Origin: an uncultured Oscillospiraceae bacterium
GTDB taxonomy: Bacteria; Bacillota; Clostridia; Oscillospirales; Oscillospiraceae
Direction: 5' to 3'
Length of the DNA stretch: 64,000 nt
Assembly (NCBI GenBank): GCA_947589545.1
Contig: CANQBA010000007.1
Span: forward strand, 1-64,000
In this document: in pieces, positions 51,035 through 59,536 of the stretch
Layout: every line of letters begins with the position of its first letter
Position numbering within the stretch: the first letter of the stretch is position 1
Made by a program: the position numbers and the translations under genes
The notes under the pieces: model-generated
What the model saw: the letters and a program-made list of their open reading frames with translations, nothing else
Database searches by the model: none
Told to the model about the DNA's origin: nothing

Positions 51035-52228
51035 ATGAACTTTATCTTTATCTCTCCCCAATTCCCGCCCATCTACTGGAGCTTCTGCGACAGGCTCAGG
51101 AGAAACGGCGTCAACGTGCTGGGCATCGGCGACAGTCCCTATGACAGCCTGTCCGACGGCCTCAAGGGCGCGCTGACGGAGTATTACCGGGTGGACAACA
51201 TGGAGGACTACGGCCAGATGTACCGGGCCGTGGCCTTCTTTGCCTTCAAATACGGCAAGATCGACTGGATCGAGTCCAACAACGAGTACTGGCTGGAGCA
51301 GGACGCGCGTCTGCGCACCGACTTCAACGTGACCACCGGCGTCAACACCCAGGAGGTGGCGTGCTTCAAGTCCAAGTGGGGGATGAAGGAGTATTACAAA
51401 AAGGCTGGCGTCCCCACCGCCCGGTGCCACCGGATCGGCGACAAAAAGGCCGCGGCGGACTTTGTGAAGCTGGTGGGCTACCCCGTCATCGTCAAGCCCG
51501 ACAACGGCGTGGGCGCCGAGGCCACCTATAAGCTGGAAAACGACGGCGATTTTGAGAATTTTTTCAACAATCTGCCCGCCGTCCCCTATGTGATGGAGGA
51601 GTTCATCACCGGCGACATCTACTCCTACGACGCCATCACCAACTCCAAATGCGAGCCGCTCTTTGAGTCCATGACCGCCTGGCCGCCCTCCATCATGGAT
51701 ATCGTCAACGACAAGCTGGATCTGGCCTACTATGTGGAGGCCGGGATGCCCGCGTCCCTGCGGAAGCTGGGCCGGGCCACGGCCAAGGCCTTCGGGGCGC
51801 GCAGCCGCTTCATCCACCTGGAGTTCTTCAAGCTGAAGGTGGCCAAGGAGGGCCTGGGCAAGGTGGGGGACTTTGTGGGCCTGGAGGTCAACATGCGCCC
51901 CGCCGGCAGCTACACCCCGGATATGATGAATTTCGCCCACTCCACCGACGTCTACGAGATCTGGGCGGAGATGGTGGCCTACGACGAGCGCCGGCTCCCC
52001 GAGAGCGGCGAGGATCACTTCTGCGTCACCGCCGACAGGCGGGATATGTACGACTATGTCCACACAAACGAGGAGATCTTCCAGAAGTACGGGGACAAGA
52101 TCGTCAAATACGAGCGCCTTCCCGCCATCTGGGAGGATCAGATGGGCAACGAGACGTTCATCGCCCACGCCGCCGACAGGAAGGAAGCCAACGCCTTCAT
52201 CAAATTCGTCAACGCCAAGAAAAAGTAA
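51035..52228 (+). CDS. ATP-grasp ligase of unknown substrate
   Basis: 397 residues. ATP-grasp fold: N-terminal Rossmann-like part starting MNFIFISPQFPPIYWSFCDR, ATP-binding lysine region FVKLVGYPVIVKPDNGVGAE, YVMEEFITGDIYSYDAI, and the metal-binding GLEVNMRPAGSY near residue 295. Such enzymes join a carboxylate to an amine or thiol through an acyl-phosphate. The acceptor is not known. ATG behind AGGTGAGG. It is followed 16 nt later by an esterase-like gene, a pairing suggesting that the two make and release, or make and edit, a small product. Confidence 0.83.
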   Translation: MNFIFISPQFPPIYWSFCDRLRRNGVNVLGIGDSPYDSLSDGLKGALTEYYRVDNMEDYGQMYRAVAFFAFKYGKIDWIESNNEYWLEQDARLRTDFNVTTGVNTQEVACFKSKWGMKEYYKKAGVPTARCHRIGDKKAAADFVKLVGYPVIVKPDNGVGAEATYKLENDGDFENFFNNLPAVPYVMEEFITGDIYSYDAITNSKCEPLFESMTAWPPSIMDIVNDKLDLAYYVEAGMPASLRKLGRATAKAFGARSRFIHLEFFKLKVAKEGLGKVGDFVGLEVNMRPAGSYTPDMMNFAHSTDVYEIWAEMVAYDERRLPESGEDHFCVTADRRDMYDYVHTNEEIFQKYGDKIVKYERLPAIWEDQMGNETFIAHAADRKEANAFIKFVNAKKK

Positions 52229-52244
52229 CGCAGGGGAGAAGAGC

Positions 52245-52985
52245 ATGGAAGTTCGTTATTTTAAAGAGTGGAGCCGGGAGCTGGACCGGGATATGGAATT
52301 CAAGGTCTACGGGAACCGGGGAAAGCTCTGTTTCGCCTTCCCGCCCCAGAACGGGAGATTCTGGGACTTTGAAAACTTCGGCATGGTGGAGTGCATGAGG
52401 CCCTGGATCGAGGAGGGGCGGATCATGCTGGTCTGCGCCGACGGCATCGACAGCGAAAGCTGGTCAGCCAAAAACGACGACCCCCGCCACCGCATCGAGA
52501 TGCAGGAGAAGTGGTTCCGCTACATCACCCTGGAGCTTTATCCCAGGGCCCGGGAGCTGGGGGACGTCCACGGCAAGGGGATGCTCACCGGCTGTTCCAT
52601 GGGGGCGGTGCACTCCGGGATCTTCTTCTTCCGCCGCCCGGATCTGTTCGACACCGTGGTGGCCCTCAGCGGCACCTACAACGCCAACGACTTTATCCCG
52701 GGCTACATGGACGACCTCATTTACGACAATTCCCCGGTGTATTTCCTGCCCAATATGCCCTTCGACCACCCGTATATGGAGCTTTACCGCCAGAGCCAGC
52801 TGATCTTCTGCGTGGGCCAGGGGGCCTGGGAGGACGAGCTTCTGGCCGGGACCCGGGCCCTGGACGCCGTCTGCCGGGAGAAGGCCATCCCCGCCTGGTT
52901 CGACTACTGGGGCTTCGACGTGAACCACGACTGGTGCTGGTGGCAGAAGCAGCTGCCGTATTTCATGGGCAAGCTGGATTTGTAA
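52245..52985 (+). CDS. Esterase-like alpha/beta hydrolase (COG4947 type)
   Basis: 246 residues, cytosolic. Nucleophile elbow TGCSMGAVHSG (Ser in GCSMG), LFDTVVALSGTYN strand, and C-terminal His in GFDVNHDWCWWQKQLPYF. It fits the esterase D/COG4947 branch, in which the substrate is unknown. AGGGGAGA site before the ATG. Second gene of the ATP-grasp operon; an acyl substrate made by the ligase would be a natural target (inference). Confidence 0.78.
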   Translation: MEVRYFKEWSRELDRDMEFKVYGNRGKLCFAFPPQNGRFWDFENFGMVECMRPWIEEGRIMLVCADGIDSESWSAKNDDPRHRIEMQEKWFRYITLELYPRARELGDVHGKGMLTGCSMGAVHSGIFFFRRPDLFDTVVALSGTYNANDFIPGYMDDLIYDNSPVYFLPNMPFDHPYMELYRQSQLIFCVGQGAWEDELLAGTRALDAVCREKAIPAWFDYWGFDVNHDWCWWQKQLPYFMGKLDL

Positions 52986-53072
52986 TTTGATTTGAAAAGA
53001 GCAACGGGCGGGGATGAACCGCCCGTTGCGTTTTGATACCCGTCGCGTTTTATATTTATAGGGGGGAGCTTT

Positions 53073-53498
53073 ATGAAGAAAACGGTTTCGGTTCTGCTTA
53101 TTATTTTCCTTGCCGTAACGTCGGCCCTTTTCTGCGGCCTGTGGCTGCGGGAGAGAGACAATCGGGACGATGCACGCCGTCTGGCCCAGTCCGGGGCCTT
53201 AGAGGCGTATGAGAGCTTTTCGGACTTCGCCGCCTCCGGCGAGGAAAGCGACTACTGGCGGGGCGCGGCGGCTTTCCGCTCCTTTGAGCAGGCCTATCAG
53301 ATGTTGGTGGAGGGGACGAACCGGGAGGATAATGTTATCTTCTGCAACGAGGTCTACGGCGCCCTTCTCCTTTCGCCCGAAAAGAGCCGGGAGCATATGG
53401 CGGAGATCTGCCAGGTGATGGAGCTTTTGGCCAAGGACGTGGAGGACACGGCGGGCTATGCCCGCATGGCGGAGCTGAGAAACGCCCTGGAGGCGTGA
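53073..53498 (+). CDS. Small membrane-anchored protein
   Basis: 141 residues. One N-terminal membrane segment (about residues 5-24) and an extracytoplasmic helical domain with about four helices (SFEQAYQMLVEG, HMAEICQVMELLAKDV). No family recognised; the TPR-like spacing of helices is only suggestive. ATG behind GGGGGGAG. It lies convergent to the FAD-Rieske gene, whose stop is 3 nt away on the other strand. Confidence 0.65.
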   Translation: MKKTVSVLLIIFLAVTSALFCGLWLRERDNRDDARRLAQSGALEAYESFSDFAASGEESDYWRGAAAFRSFEQAYQMLVEGTNREDNVIFCNEVYGALLLSPEKSREHMAEICQVMELLAKDVEDTAGYARMAELRNALEA

Positions 53499-53501
53499 CG
53501 G

Positions 53502-54803
53502 TCAGTTCACATGGGCCTTCTTCACAGCGGGGCCGGTGATCACCGTGCCGTCCTCGGCAAAGCGGGAGCCGTGGCAGGGACAGTCCCAGGTGTGCTCTGT
53601 GTCGTTGTGCTTGAGGGCGCAGCCCATGTGGGTACAGCGGGGGAGCGTAGGCGGGAGAAGGCTGGCGGCGCTGTGGGCCGTGTTCTCCCAGAGAGGGCCG
53701 GCGGGCATGGGCCTGGCCGGATCGAAAACAGGGGCAAGCTTGTTCTCACGGCCCAGAATGGCGTCCCGCAGCAGCGTCGCCGCCGCCATGGACGTGCTCA
53801 TGCCCCAGGCGTTGAAGCCCGTAGCCACGAACAGGTGGGGCGTGGCGGGGGAGCAGCGGCCGATATAGGGCGCCCCGTCCAGTGTGAAGCAGTCCTGGTT
53901 GACCCAGCGGCAGACCTCCCGCGCTTCCGGGACGTGCTCCTTGAGAAAGAGCCGGATCCGGGCGAAATCCTCCTCCTCGCTTCCTAAGTCGTGACAGCCG
54001 CACCCCACGATCAGCTTGTCCCGGTACGACCGGAAGAAGAAGCCCTTTTCCGCATCCTCGGAGAGGGTGCAGTCCAGCTTCGGCGCGTTTTCCACCACCA
54101 TGACGCTCTCCCGCTTTTGCCGGAGCTTCATGAAATACATCCCGCGCAGGCCTGTGAAGGGGAAGTGGGAGGCGATGATGATGTTTTTCGCCGTGACGCT
54201 CCCGGCCTCCGTGCGGGCCGTGTGACTCTCCAGCTTCAGCACCGCCGATTTTTCGTAGATCCGCAGCTTGGCCGCCAGGGCGTACAGGAGCTTCAGCGGG
54301 TGGAATTGGGCCATATCCGGGAACACCACCGCCCCGGCTGAGCGGATCCCCAGTGGGAGCCGGTCGGTGAAGCGGGCGGGAAAGCCCAGATCGATGACGG
54401 CGGCGGCCTCCCGGCGCATTTTATCCGCGTCCTTCCAGGCGTATAGCACCGACGGGCGCATTTCAAAGTCACAGTCGATGCCCCAGGCGACCTCCGAAAG
54501 GCGCTTCACTGCCTGGAGGTTGGCGTCCAGGTACCCCTTGGCCGTCTCCCGCCCGAACCGGCGGATGAGATCGGAATAGAGGACGCTGTGCTGGGCGGAG
54601 ATCACCGCCGTGGTGCCGGAGGTGATGCCCCGGCCCACCCTGTCCGCCTCCAAAAGCACGCAGTCCACCCCGGCGCAGGTAAGCTCGTGGGCACAGAGTA
54701 TGCCCGCCATGCCGCCGCCGATGATCAGCGTGTCGGCGGTCAGATCGTTCATAAGCTTGGGATATACGGCGGGCTTGACATCCCGCGTCCAGATGCTCTC
54801 CAT
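53502..54803 (-). CDS. FAD-dependent oxidoreductase with C-terminal Rieske [2Fe-2S] domain
   Basis: 433 residues. DAO-type domain with the dinucleotide motif IIGGGMAGILCAHEL near residue 27 and EADRVGRGITSGTT; the C-terminal FATGFNAWGMSTSMAAATLL closes the FAD site. The Rieske domain has CTHMGC (Cys390, His392) and CPCHGSRF (Cys408, His411). Known homologues are uncharacterised amine- or proline-oxidase-like proteins of Firmicutes. ATG at 54803. Cytoplasmic; the electron acceptor would be the Rieske cluster (inference). Confidence 0.87.
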   Translation of the reverse strand: MESIWTRDVKPAVYPKLMNDLTADTLIIGGGMAGILCAHELTCAGVDCVLLEADRVGRGITSGTTAVISAQHSVLYSDLIRRFGRETAKGYLDANLQAVKRLSEVAWGIDCDFEMRPSVLYAWKDADKMRREAAAVIDLGFPARFTDRLPLGIRSAGAVVFPDMAQFHPLKLLYALAAKLRIYEKSAVLKLESHTARTEAGSVTAKNIIIASHFPFTGLRGMYFMKLRQKRESVMVVENAPKLDCTLSEDAEKGFFFRSYRDKLIVGCGCHDLGSEEEDFARIRLFLKEHVPEAREVCRWVNQDCFTLDGAPYIGRCSPATPHLFVATGFNAWGMSTSMAAATLLRDAILGRENKLAPVFDPARPMPAGPLWENTAHSAASLLPPTLPRCTHMGCALKHNDTEHTWDCPCHGSRFAEDGTVITGPAVKKAHVN

Positions 54804-54887
54804 GGGTAACGCCCCTTTTTTCGTTTTTCTCTATTCTTTGCGGAAACGGGCGGAATTATTGAAAAAGATTTTGCGGGGTACGGTAGG

Positions 54888-55376
54888 ATGGACAAATTTA
54901 CGGAAACGTTCGGCGGGATCGCGCTCACCTGTACCGTGGAGGATGGAGCGGTCACCGGCCTTGCCTTCGGCGGGGGAGAGACGGGCGGCCGGCAAAACGG
55001 CGCGGCTCTGGCCCTCTGGGAGAGGGTCAGGGGGGAACTGGAGGAATATTTTTCCGGCGCGCGCCGGAGCTTTGATCTGCCTGTACGCTTACGCGGTACG
55101 GAATTTCAGCGCCTGGTGTGGGCGGCGCTGACGGAGATCCCCTACGGGGAGACGCGTTCCTACGGCCAGATCGCCCGCCGGATCGGCCGGCCCGGGGCGG
55201 CCCGGGCCGTGGGGATGGCCTGCCACGCAAATCCCGTCGTCCTGCTGATCCCGTGTCACCGGGTGATCGGCAGCTCCGGCGCTCTCACGGGCTTTGGCGG
55301 CGGGCTGGAGATAAAAAAGCGCCTCCTGGCGCTGGAAGCGGAGCAGGTCAAACGGGGCGGAGAAGAAGGTCTGTGA
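54888..55376 (+). CDS. ogt: Methylated-DNA-protein cysteine methyltransferase
   Basis: 162 residues. Suicide repair of O6-methylguanine. Active-site IPCHRVIGSSGALTGFGGG with Cys123; the helix-turn-helix IPYGETRSYGQIARRIG and the arginine finger AARAVG are present. The N-terminal part is the short type of Ogt, without the Ada domain. Divergent from the FAD-Rieske gene, with an 84-bp gap. Confidence 0.93.
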   Translation: MDKFTETFGGIALTCTVEDGAVTGLAFGGGETGGRQNGAALALWERVRGELEEYFSGARRSFDLPVRLRGTEFQRLVWAALTEIPYGETRSYGQIARRIGRPGAARAVGMACHANPVVLLIPCHRVIGSSGALTGFGGGLEIKKRLLALEAEQVKRGGEEGL

Positions 55377-55871
55377 AGCAGAAGGGGAGAGGTTGGAAAC
55401 CCTGTATCGAATTTCCTAAAATCCACCCCAAAACGCCGTACGGGCCGCCGTCCACGGCGGCCCACACAGAAACCCTTCAACACCATTGAACATAATGTAG
55501 GGGCCGATGACCACATCGGCCCACACGCCGAGCCTCCGAATTTCCCACACGCCTGTCCGAATTCCCAAACATTTTCCCATAAACGCCGTAGGGGCCGCCT
55601 TTCCAGGCGGCCCGTCAATTTCAATGGCGGCGGAGCCGCAACCTTTTTGAGGCGGGCCGTGCGGAAATTCGTCGCGCGTCGGGCCGCCAAGAGAGGCGGC
55701 CCCTACGGAAGCGTATCAATCGGAAATTGTGAAATTCGGTGATGCCATGGGCCGCCGAGGGCGGCGGCCCGTACGTCGTAGAACGTAAAATTTTCGGGAA
55801 TACGATATACGGGCCGGCCGGTGTCCGGCCCGTACGGAAATGCTTCGTGTAAATTGAGGGTGACCACGCGG
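55377..55871. repeat. Dense cluster of REP-like palindromes (families A, B and C)
   Basis: About 500 bp without a gene. Family C: 55438-55464, 55588-55615, 55678-55705 (reverse) and 55746-55775 (reverse). Family A: 55498-55530. Family B: 55808-55837. Several are preceded by a module like CGAATTnCCnAAAAT followed by AACGCCGTA. Every unit can fold into a GC-rich hairpin. Confidence 0.8.
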
Positions 55872-56831
55872 TTATTTCAACCAGCCCAGGAGGGAATCGT
55901 CCTCCCGCTCCTCCAGGACGCGGATGGCCCCCTCCAGCATCCGGGCGGCGTCCGCCCTTGTGAGGGTGGAGGCGGAGACGCCGTCGGCCACGGTGTCAAA
56001 GATCCCGCAGGAGGTGAGATTGGCGCTGGCCTGGATCGCCCAGGCGGGCTCCGCCGCGCCCTCCTCCAGGGCCACGTCAGTGATGCCCAGGGCGTTATTG
56101 ACCATGACGGTGGCCTCGGCGAAGGTGACGGGGGCGTTGGGGGAGAACACGATCCTGCCGTCGGAGCGGGCGTTGCCTCTCACCACGTCGTTTGTCAGGG
56201 CCGTGGTGAGATAGGGCTTCTGCCAGACGGGGATCTCCTCGTCGTCAAAAAAGCCCGTTCTGGCCACGTCCAGGATCTCCGTGCCGGAGAGGGACATGCA
56301 CATCACCAGAAATTCTCCTCTGGTGACGGTTTTCTCCGGGTCAAAGACGTATTTCCCGCCGATCTGTTCCCCCACAAAGACGCCCTTTTCCGCCAACAGC
56401 TGGGCGGCGTAGGCGTCGCCGGAGCCGGTCATATCGGAGTAGGTGACGGCGGTCTTCTGCTTTTTGATGTCGATGGTGACGGTGGCCTCGTTGGACACGT
56501 TGCCTTTGTCGTCGGTGGCGGCGTAGGTGAAGGTGTCCTTGCCCTTCTTGCCCTCCGCCGGGGTGTAGACGAACTCACCCTCCGTGACCTCCACACTGCC
56601 CTTTTTGGGCTTGCGGATCACGCTGAAGGTCACAGGGTCGCCCTCCGGGTCAAGGGCCTTGAAGGAGCCGGAGACGCTGACCTGGCGGTACGTCTCCAGA
56701 GCCAGATTTTCGGCCACGGGCGCGGAGTTGAGCTTCACGTCCGCGGGATAGAAAAGGGCGAAGGCCGGAACGGCGCTGAGGAGCATCGCGGCGGCCAGCG
56801 TCAGGAGCACAAGCGCGGTTAACTTTTTCAT
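55872..56831 (-). CDS. Secreted SLH-domain protein with cadherin/Ig-like domain
   Basis: 319 residues. Cleavable signal peptide (about residues 1-26, ending AFA). Residues about 36-125 form an Ig/cadherin-like domain of the tandem-repeat kind (SGSFKALDPEGDPVTFSV, DTFTYAATDDKGNVS). Residues about 130-310 hold SLH modules (TRGEFLVMCMSLSG, PVTFAEATVMVNNALG, LTRADAARMLEGAI). It probably binds wall polymer and sits on the surface. GGAGG 8 nt before the ATG. Monocistronic, leftward. Confidence 0.85.
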   Translation of the reverse strand: MKKLTALVLLTLAAAMLLSAVPAFALFYPADVKLNSAPVAENLALETYRQVSVSGSFKALDPEGDPVTFSVIRKPKKGSVEVTEGEFVYTPAEGKKGKDTFTYAATDDKGNVSNEATVTIDIKKQKTAVTYSDMTGSGDAYAAQLLAEKGVFVGEQIGGKYVFDPEKTVTRGEFLVMCMSLSGTEILDVARTGFFDDEEIPVWQKPYLTTALTNDVVRGNARSDGRIVFSPNAPVTFAEATVMVNNALGITDVALEEGAAEPAWAIQASANLTSCGIFDTVADGVSASTLTRADAARMLEGAIRVLEEREDDSLLGWLK

Positions 56832-56930
56832 TCATTTGACCTCCATAGCAGGATGAGTTTATTTTGTCATATGGAGGAAGAGATTATGCGCAGAGGCAAA
56901 AAGATAAAATGAAAATTTTTAAAAAAGTTG

Positions 56931-56960
56931 TTGACAAATACCGCCTTCCTTTAGTATAAT
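56931..56960 (+). promoter_or_regulatory. Promoter of the tRNA operon
   Basis: TTGACA (56931-56936), 18 bp, TATAAT (56955-56960), 39 nt before the first tRNA. Confidence 0.85.
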
Positions 56961-56999
56961 AGCTCTTGCCGCTGATGAGGCGGCGGGAACGAGTGACAG

Positions 57000-57076
57000 G
57001 GGAGTATAGCTCAGCTGGTTAGAGCGCCTGCCTTACAAGCAGGAGGTCACAGGTTCGAGCCCTGTTACTCCCACCA
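57000..57076 (+). tRNA. tRNA-Val (anticodon TAC)
   Basis: 77 nt with encoded CCA. Acceptor GGGAGTA/TACTCCC, anticodon loop CTTACAA between CCTGC and GCAGG, T arm GGTTCGAGCC. Confidence 0.97.
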
Positions 57077-57084
57077 CGTTATGT

Positions 57085-57161
<77 letters not shown>

Positions 57162-57166
57162 TTTAT

Positions 57167-57242
<76 letters not shown>

Positions 57243-57245
57243 TCC

Positions 57246-57321
57246 GCGGCCTTAGCTCATCTGGTAGAGCGCCACCTTGCCAAGGTGGAGGTAGCGAGTT
57301 CGAGCCTCGTAGGCCGCTCCA
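57246..57321 (+). tRNA. tRNA-Gly (anticodon GCC)
   Basis: 76 nt with encoded TCCA end. Acceptor GCGGCCT/AGGCCGC, anticodon loop TTGCCAA between CCACC and GGTGG. Confidence 0.97.
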
Positions 57322-57397
57322 CAAGATTGGGGGCGTTAGCGCCCCCAATCGCATATCGGTAACGTTTACGTGTACCGCCGCATATACTGTCCTGTAT

Positions 57398-57472
57398 GGC
57401 GACATAGCCAAGTGGTAAGGCAAGGGTCTGCAAAACCCTGATTCCCCAGTTCAAGTCTGGGTGTCGCCTCCA
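57398..57472 (+). tRNA. tRNA-Cys (anticodon GCA)
   Basis: 75 nt with encoded CCA. Acceptor GGCGACA/TGTCGCC, anticodon loop CTGCAAA between AGGGT and ACCCT. It is 76 nt after tRNA-Gly; the gap holds an ATTGGGGGCG/CGCCCCCAAT hairpin without a T-run, probably a processing structure. Confidence 0.97.
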
Positions 57473-57511
57473 AAAGAAAAAGCCCGCTCTGCGGGCTTTT
57501 TCTTTTGGAGG
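57470..57511 (+). terminator. Terminator of the tRNA operon
   Basis: Perfect 18-bp stem starting at the CCA of tRNA-Cys, with GCCCGC/GCGGGC at its tip and a T-rich right arm. Confidence 0.92.
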
Positions 57512-57584
57512 CGAACGGACTTGCAGAGCAAGTCCGCCCCCGCCGTGCCAGAGCGCGGCGGGGGTTCATTTAAACTGGAAAAAC

Positions 57585-57615
57585 TGGAAGGGGAACCCTG
57601 ATGGTTCCCCTTCCA
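57585..57615 (-). terminator. Terminator of the CarD-type gene
   Basis: Arms TGGAAGGGGAACC and GGTTCCCCTTCCA; on the minus strand a T-rich stretch follows. Confidence 0.8.
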
Positions 57616-57645
57616 AAACCTTCCTTCCGAAAAATGAAGATCAAT

Positions 57646-58173
57646 CTACCCGTTGAATTCGCCGCCGGCCTCCATGGTGGCCAGTGCGTTTTTTACATAG
57701 CCGTCCACCTCGCCCCGGTCGATATCCAGCGCCACGGCCAGCTCCCCGTAGAGCATATCCTCCGCCCGCTTCATGAAGCGCTCGTCGATCTGGCCCAGCT
57801 TCTTGCCGTGCTCGGCGGCATAGCGGCGCTTCTCCACCACGTCCTTGATGAGCTTCACAAGGCCGAGGCACTCATACCGCTGGATGGCCTTCTGGTAGTG
57901 CTCCGTGAGAAAGCGCAGGTTCATGCTCTCGTAGAGCTCCCCGTTGACGCCGGGGATGGCGCGTATAAGGTCGATGGCCTCCTCCCGGGAGATGACCGGG
58001 CGCATGAACACAGGGGTGTCCACCGGCGCGAATACCTTGCCCGTGCGGTACAGCGGGGACAGGGTATAGTACAGCTTGTCCTTGTTGGCCCCGGACACGT
58101 TGGGACAGCCGATGTCCTCGACCACACAGACGCCCTCTCCTCCGTATATGATATAAGCCCCCATATCAAACAT
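57646..58173 (-). CDS. CarD/CdnL-family transcription factor
   Basis: 175 residues. N-terminal RNA-polymerase-binding Tudor-like domain (MFDMGAYIIYGGEGVCVVEDI, then YYTLSPLYRTGKVFAPVDT) and a helical C-terminal DNA-binding domain with LIKDVVEKRRYAAEHGKKLGQIDERFMKRAE. Binds polymerase beta and stabilises open complexes. The ATG at 58173 is preferred (GGAGTG 7 nt upstream). Own promoter and terminator. It lies just after the tRNA operon; CarD proteins influence stable-RNA promoters in other bacteria. Confidence 0.88.
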   Translation of the reverse strand: MFDMGAYIIYGGEGVCVVEDIGCPNVSGANKDKLYYTLSPLYRTGKVFAPVDTPVFMRPVISREEAIDLIRAIPGVNGELYESMNLRFLTEHYQKAIQRYECLGLVKLIKDVVEKRRYAAEHGKKLGQIDERFMKRAEDMLYGELAVALDIDRGEVDGYVKNALATMEAGGEFNG

Positions 58174-58232
58174 AATCGTACACTCCCGCGTTTCCATCCT
58201 CATAATGCGTTCTCACACTTTCCAATAAGATA

Positions 58233-58261
58233 ATTATACCATAGATTTTTCCCGAATGTAA
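58233..58261 (-). promoter_or_regulatory. Promoter of the CarD-type gene
   Basis: Minus strand TTACAT (58261-58256), 17 bp, TATAAT (58238-58233). Confidence 0.7.
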
Positions 58262-58322
58262 GTGGAAATTTTCAAAAAATGCACGAAATTATTGCGTTTT
58301 TTGCGTTTATAGGCTGTTGCGC

Positions 58323-58351
58323 TTGCATTTCTTCCTCAAATTTACTATAAT
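58323..58351 (+). promoter_or_regulatory. Promoter of the Fe-S aldo/keto reductase gene
   Basis: TTGCAT (58323-58328), 17 bp, TATAAT (58346-58351). Confidence 0.75.
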
Positions 58352-58382
58352 AGAGGAAAACACTATCCGAGGAGGCCGGGTT

Positions 58383-59504
58383 ATGAAAAAATTGGGATTT
58401 GGCCTGATGCGTCTGCCCACCTTGGATCCCAAGGATCAAAAGAGCATCGATATGCAGGAGATGTGCCGCATGGTAGATATGTTCCTGGAGCGGGGGTTCA
58501 CCTATTTTGACACCGCCTGGATGTACCACGACCATCAAAGCGAGATCGCCGTCCGGGAAACGCTGGTGAAGCGCCACCCCAGGGACGCCTTTACCCTGAC
58601 CACCAAGCTCCCCACCATGATGCTGAAGGAGGAGGGGGATCAGGAGCGTATTTTTGAGGAACAGCGCAAAAAATGCGGCGTGGCGTATTTTGACTACTAC
58701 CTCCTGCATAACATGAACAGCAGGGTGCTGGAGACGGTGGAGCGGCTGGACTGCTTCGGCTTCCAGCGGAAGCTCCTGAAGGAGGGCAAGATCCGCCACA
58801 TCGGCTTCTCCTTCCACGACAAGGCCGACGTGCTGGATAAGCTTCTGACGGATCACCCGGAGGTGGAGTTCGTCCAGCTGCAGCTCAATTACCTGGATTG
58901 GGATTCCGAGCGCGTCCAGTCGCGCCTGTGCTACGAGACGGCCGTCAGGCACGGCAAGAAGGTCATCGTCATGGAGCCGGTGAAGGGCGGCGCTCTGGCC
59001 AAGCTCCCGGCGGAGGCGGAGGCCCTGCTGAAGGCCGCCGGCCCCGACGCCTCCGTGGCGTCCTGGGCCGTGCGCTTTGCCGCCAGCCTGCCGGAGGTGC
59101 ATGTGGTGCTGTCCGGCATGAGCAATATGGCCCAGATGGAGGACAACACCGGCTTTATGGGCGATTTCAAGCCCCTCACCGAGGACGAGCGGGCCATGCT
59201 CATGAAGTGCGCCGACATCATCAACAACTACACCGCCGTGCCCTGCACCGCCTGCCGCTACTGCGTGGAGGGGTGCCCCATGGGCATCGAGATCCCCGCG
59301 CTCTTTTCCCTCTACAACGCACACATGAAGGCGAAGCTCCTGAGAAGCTGGTCAGACCCCTCTAAGGAGCAGTATCAGGAGTTTACCAAGACCCACGCCA
59401 GGGCGTCCGACTGCGTGGCGTGCCGTCAGTGCGAGGGGGCCTGCCCCCAGCATCTGGAGGTGGTCAGCGCCCTTAAGGACGTGGCGGCGGCCTTTGAAAA
59501 TTGA
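58383..59504 (+). CDS. Aldo/keto reductase with C-terminal double [4Fe-4S] domain
   Basis: 373 residues. AKR barrel (about residues 1-270) with YFDTAWMYHDHQSE (Asp and Tyr), TTKLPT (Lys) and YLLHNMN (His), plus a C-terminal ferredoxin-like domain with CTACRYCVEGCP (Cys288-298) and CVACRQCEGACP (Cys344-354). This fused type is common in anaerobes and may take electrons from ferredoxin rather than NAD(P)H. Strong GGAGG site. Followed 32 nt later by a flavodoxin-like gene, probably in one transcript, making a small redox unit. Confidence 0.9.
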   Translation: MKKLGFGLMRLPTLDPKDQKSIDMQEMCRMVDMFLERGFTYFDTAWMYHDHQSEIAVRETLVKRHPRDAFTLTTKLPTMMLKEEGDQERIFEEQRKKCGVAYFDYYLLHNMNSRVLETVERLDCFGFQRKLLKEGKIRHIGFSFHDKADVLDKLLTDHPEVEFVQLQLNYLDWDSERVQSRLCYETAVRHGKKVIVMEPVKGGALAKLPAEAEALLKAAGPDASVASWAVRFAASLPEVHVVLSGMSNMAQMEDNTGFMGDFKPLTEDERAMLMKCADIINNYTAVPCTACRYCVEGCPMGIEIPALFSLYNAHMKAKLLRSWSDPSKEQYQEFTKTHARASDCVACRQCEGACPQHLEVVSALKDVAAAFEN

Positions 59505-59536
59505 TTTTTTAAGACCTGAATAACGGAGGTAACGGC

